From Lachnospiraceae bacterium UBA6403 (GTDB lineage Bacteria; Bacillota; Clostridia; Lachnospirales; Lachnospiraceae), in assembly GCA_002437435.1 (NCBI GenBank), contig DJPV01000078.1, forward strand, positions 1,343 through 25,662: 24,320 bases of DNA, read 5' to 3'. Below are positions 22,326-24,320 of this stretch, in pieces. The position numbers and the translations under genes were made by a program. Positions within the stretch are counted from its first letter, which is position 1. Each line of letters begins with the position of its first letter. Below the pieces are notes generated by a model that searched no databases, was not told the origin of the DNA, and worked only from the letters and a program-made list of their open reading frames with translations.

Positions 22326-23651
22326 CTACTCTTCTTCCATTTTCTTAGGCAAAACCAGATTCAAGATAATTGCCACAAGGAAAACAACAGCTACACAATT
22401 CTCTGCAAATACCGTCTCGATGATCTTTGGAAAAATGTTAAATATCTCAGGCACCTGTGTAAAGCCAAGTCCGATACTTAAGGACAAGGCTACGATCGTG
22501 ATATTTCTCTGAGAATATCCACACCGTCCAAGCATCTGGATACCACTGACTACGATCGTTCCGAACATCATGATCGTACATCCGCCAAGAACTGCATCCG
22601 GCAGGGTTGCAAGTACAGCACCAAAGATCGGGAAGATACCTGCAAGGATCATAATGATCGCACCGGTTGCGATCGTGAAACGATTTACAACCTTTGTCAT
22701 TGCTACCAGACCAACATTCTGACTGAATGATGTGATCGGCAGACATCCAAATACAGATGATAATGCACTGATAAATCCATCACATGCGATCGAGCCGGAT
22801 GTCTCTTTTGTTGTTACATCACGGCCAAGACCGGATACTGCAAGTGCCGATGTATCACCGATCGTCTCGGTTGCTGATACCAGGAAGATCAATGTTACGG
22901 AAATGATCGCATTAAAATTAAATTCCGGTTTGAACGGCATGATCTTTGGAAATGCTATAACCGATGTATCATGAAGTGCCGAGAAATCAACCATTCCCAT
23001 GCACACTGCAAGGATATAGCCAACGATCAGCCCAAATAACACAGACAACTGCTTCCAGTAGGATTTTGCAAATATATGGAACACCAGACAACACAACAGA
23101 GTTACAACGCCGAAGATCCAGTTCTCTTTGGATCCAAAATTGTCACTTCCGCTTCCACCACCAAAAGACGAAGCACCAACTGACAAAAGTGAAAATCCAA
23201 TCGCAGTTACAACACTGGCCGCTACTACCGGTGTGATGATCTTCGTCCAGTATTTTGCCAGTAAGCCGAGGCAGCCTTCGATCAGACCACCGACTAAGAC
23301 CGCACCCACGATCGCATTATATCCATATGTTGGTCCGATATAACAGAATACAGATACAAAGGTAAAACTGATACCCATAACAATCGGAAGTCCGGAACCA
23401 ATCTTCCAGATTGGGAACATCTGAATCAGGGATCCAATACCGGCGATGATCATCGCACTCTGTATCAGATCTGCACGCTGTGATGCGTCCAAACCACATG
23501 CCCCTGCAACAATAATGATCGGTGCAATATTGGCTACAAACATTGCAAGAATATGCTGCAATCCGAATGGAATTGCTTTTCCGACGGGAACCCTGCCATC
23601 TAACTTATAAATATTGTCCATTGAAGCCTGAGACTTTTCTTTTTTACTCAT
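22326..23651 (-). CDS. NCS2-family xanthine/uracil-type permease
   Basis: A 441-residue polytopic permease of the nucleobase:cation symporter-2 family. Signature blocks are present: '[19 protein letters not shown]' near the N-terminus, '[12 protein letters not shown]' in the middle and '[15 protein letters not shown]' downstream, with the substrate-contacting Glu and Gln-Asn. Coupling to xpt makes xanthine (PbuX-like) the most likely substrate; uric acid or uracil are less likely. The ATG at 23651 overlaps the xpt stop by 8 nt (ATGAGTAA) and uses the GGAGG inside the end of xpt; the longer frame is rejected. Confidence 0.92.
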   Translation of the reverse strand: MSKKEKSQASMDNIYKLDGRVPVGKAIPFGLQHILAMFVANIAPIIIVAGACGLDASQRADLIQSAMIIAGIGSLIQMFPIWKIGSGLPIVMGISFTFVSVFCYIGPTYGYNAIVGAVLVGGLIEGCLGLLAKYWTKIITPVVAASVVTAIGFSLLSVGASSFGGGSGSDNFGSKENWIFGVVTLLCCLVFHIFAKSYWKQLSVLFGLIVGYILAVCMGMVDFSALHDTSVIAFPKIMPFKPEFNFNAIISVTLIFLVSATETIGDTSALAVSGLGRDVTTKETSGSIACDGFISALSSVFGCLPITSFSQNVGLVAMTKVVNRFTIATGAIIMILAGIFPIFGAVLATLPDAVLGGCTIMMFGTIVVSGIQMLGRCGYSQRNITIVALSLSIGLGFTQVPEIFNIFPKIIETVFAENCVAVVFLVAIILNLVLPKKMEEE

Positions 23652-24240
23652 TGCTTCCTCCCTGCTCCCGGAAAACGATCTTTCCTGTCGCTGCATCCAT
23701 CTCGTCTACGATCGCCAAAGATTCCAGATGATAACCCAGATTTCTGATGATCTGTCCGCCGGTCTGGAAGCCTTTTTCGATTACGATACCGATTCCTGCA
23801 ACATTTGCACCGGCCGATGTCACGATAGAGATCAGTCCCTGAAGCGCACAGCCATTCGCCAGAAAATCATCAATGATCAGAACATTGTCACCGGGATTTA
23901 AAAACTTCTTTGATACAATAACCTGATTCTTACACTTATGGGTAAAGGATTCTACCTCTGCCACATATACATCGCCTTCTATATTGATGCTCTTTGATTT
24001 CTTTGCAAAGATAACAGGCACATCAAACTGTCGTGCTGTCACACATGCAATTCCGATTCCGGACGCCTCTATCGTAAGGATCTTGTTGATCGGCGTTCCG
24101 TCAAAACGCTTCTTAAACTCTTCACCGATCTGATCGAATAACCGGATATCCATCTGGTGATTCAAAAAGCTGTCAACCTTTAATACATTTCCTTCTTTTA
24201 CAATTCCGTCTTTTACAATTCTTTCTTCTAAGAAATTCAA
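23644..24240 (-). CDS. xpt: Xanthine phosphoribosyltransferase
   Basis: A 198-residue purine salvage enzyme that joins xanthine to PRPP to make XMP. The start '[20 protein letters not shown]', then '[10 protein letters not shown]', 'EASGIGIA' and the PRPP loop '[13 protein letters not shown]' (121-133) match Xpt. The start is a TTG at 24240, 8 nt after AAGGAGG; the longer frame from another TTG at 24282 runs through that ribosome site and adds residues the family does not have. It heads the operon with the permease and the membrane protein. Only 80 nt of upstream sequence is visible, with no recognisable purine riboswitch. Confidence 0.94.
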   Translation of the reverse strand: MNFLEERIVKDGIVKEGNVLKVDSFLNHQMDIRLFDQIGEEFKKRFDGTPINKILTIEASGIGIACVTARQFDVPVIFAKKSKSINIEGDVYVAEVESFTHKCKNQVIVSKKFLNPGDNVLIIDDFLANGCALQGLISIVTSAGANVAGIGIVIEKGFQTGGQIIRNLGYHLESLAIVDEMDAATGKIVFREQGGSNE

Positions 24241-24320
24241 CTGTAGTTCCTCCTTGAGATTGCTTTCGTCCTTAACAAACAATTAGTACAATCATACATC
24301 ATTTCCCGACGAGATTCTAC

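Noticed and set aside
24241..24320. Purine riboswitch upstream of xpt
   Set aside because: Expected from other Firmicutes, but no conserved purine-aptamer core is visible in the 80 nt available; it could lie beyond the window.

Overview
The window looks like chromosome of a low-to-mid GC Gram-positive Clostridia, most likely a gut Lachnospiraceae. This rests on strong AGGAGG-type ribosome sites, TTGACA/TATAAT promoters, a Firmicutes-type LexA box, GHKL/LytTR signalling genes, and protein families typical of that group. The species cannot be named from the sequence. I see no rRNA, tRNA, CRISPR, phage or transposase gene. Most genes lie on the minus strand.

Layout. 1-67: the last codons of a plus-strand gene, followed by a bidirectional terminator. 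253-2052: azlD, azlC and a GDSL/SGNH hydrolase. 2196-2478: foldback repeat A. 2487-6638: a MarR regulator and a heterodimeric ABC exporter in one operon, with a clear promoter and palindromic operator. 6857-7102: foldback repeat B, same family as A. 7114-8872: a KdpDE-like two-component pair. 9015-9335: a LytTR-type operator, promoter, 5' hairpin and terminator that together predict a short minus-strand transcript. 9366-12320: two GHKL kinase-like proteins flanking a LytTR response regulator. 12597-14571: a second MarR regulator and a MATE exporter. 14689-16056: a convergent MATE paralogue. 16279-18435: a YghZ-type aldo/keto reductase and galE. 18605-20993: a predicted DNA-repair pair (radical SAM protein with helix-hairpin-helix, and its TIGR03915-type partner) under a LexA-box promoter. 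21053-21401: foldback repeat C. 21547-21615: a four-cysteine 22-residue peptide ORF. 21756-24240: xpt, a xanthine/uracil-type permease and a four-helix membrane protein.

How the genes work together. Two MarR-controlled efflux loci (ABC and MATE) suggest a drug or toxic-metabolite defence neighbourhood. The xpt-permease operon serves purine salvage, azlCD exports branched-chain amino acids, and galE makes or interconverts UDP-galactose. The most unusual part is 9.0-12.4 kb. One kinase keeps the phospho-accepting His but has lost the ATP-lid glycines. The other keeps the ATP-binding boxes but has Tyr where the His should be. A complete LytTR regulator lies between them, and a LytTR-like direct repeat with a 21-bp period sits before a promoter for a roughly 240-nt transcript. 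This reads as a split-kinase signalling system with a small RNA or peptide output; that interpretation is inference.

Four operon junctions share the same 8-nt start/stop overlap. Several starts were moved from the longest ORF to the one supported by a ribosome site or promoter position.
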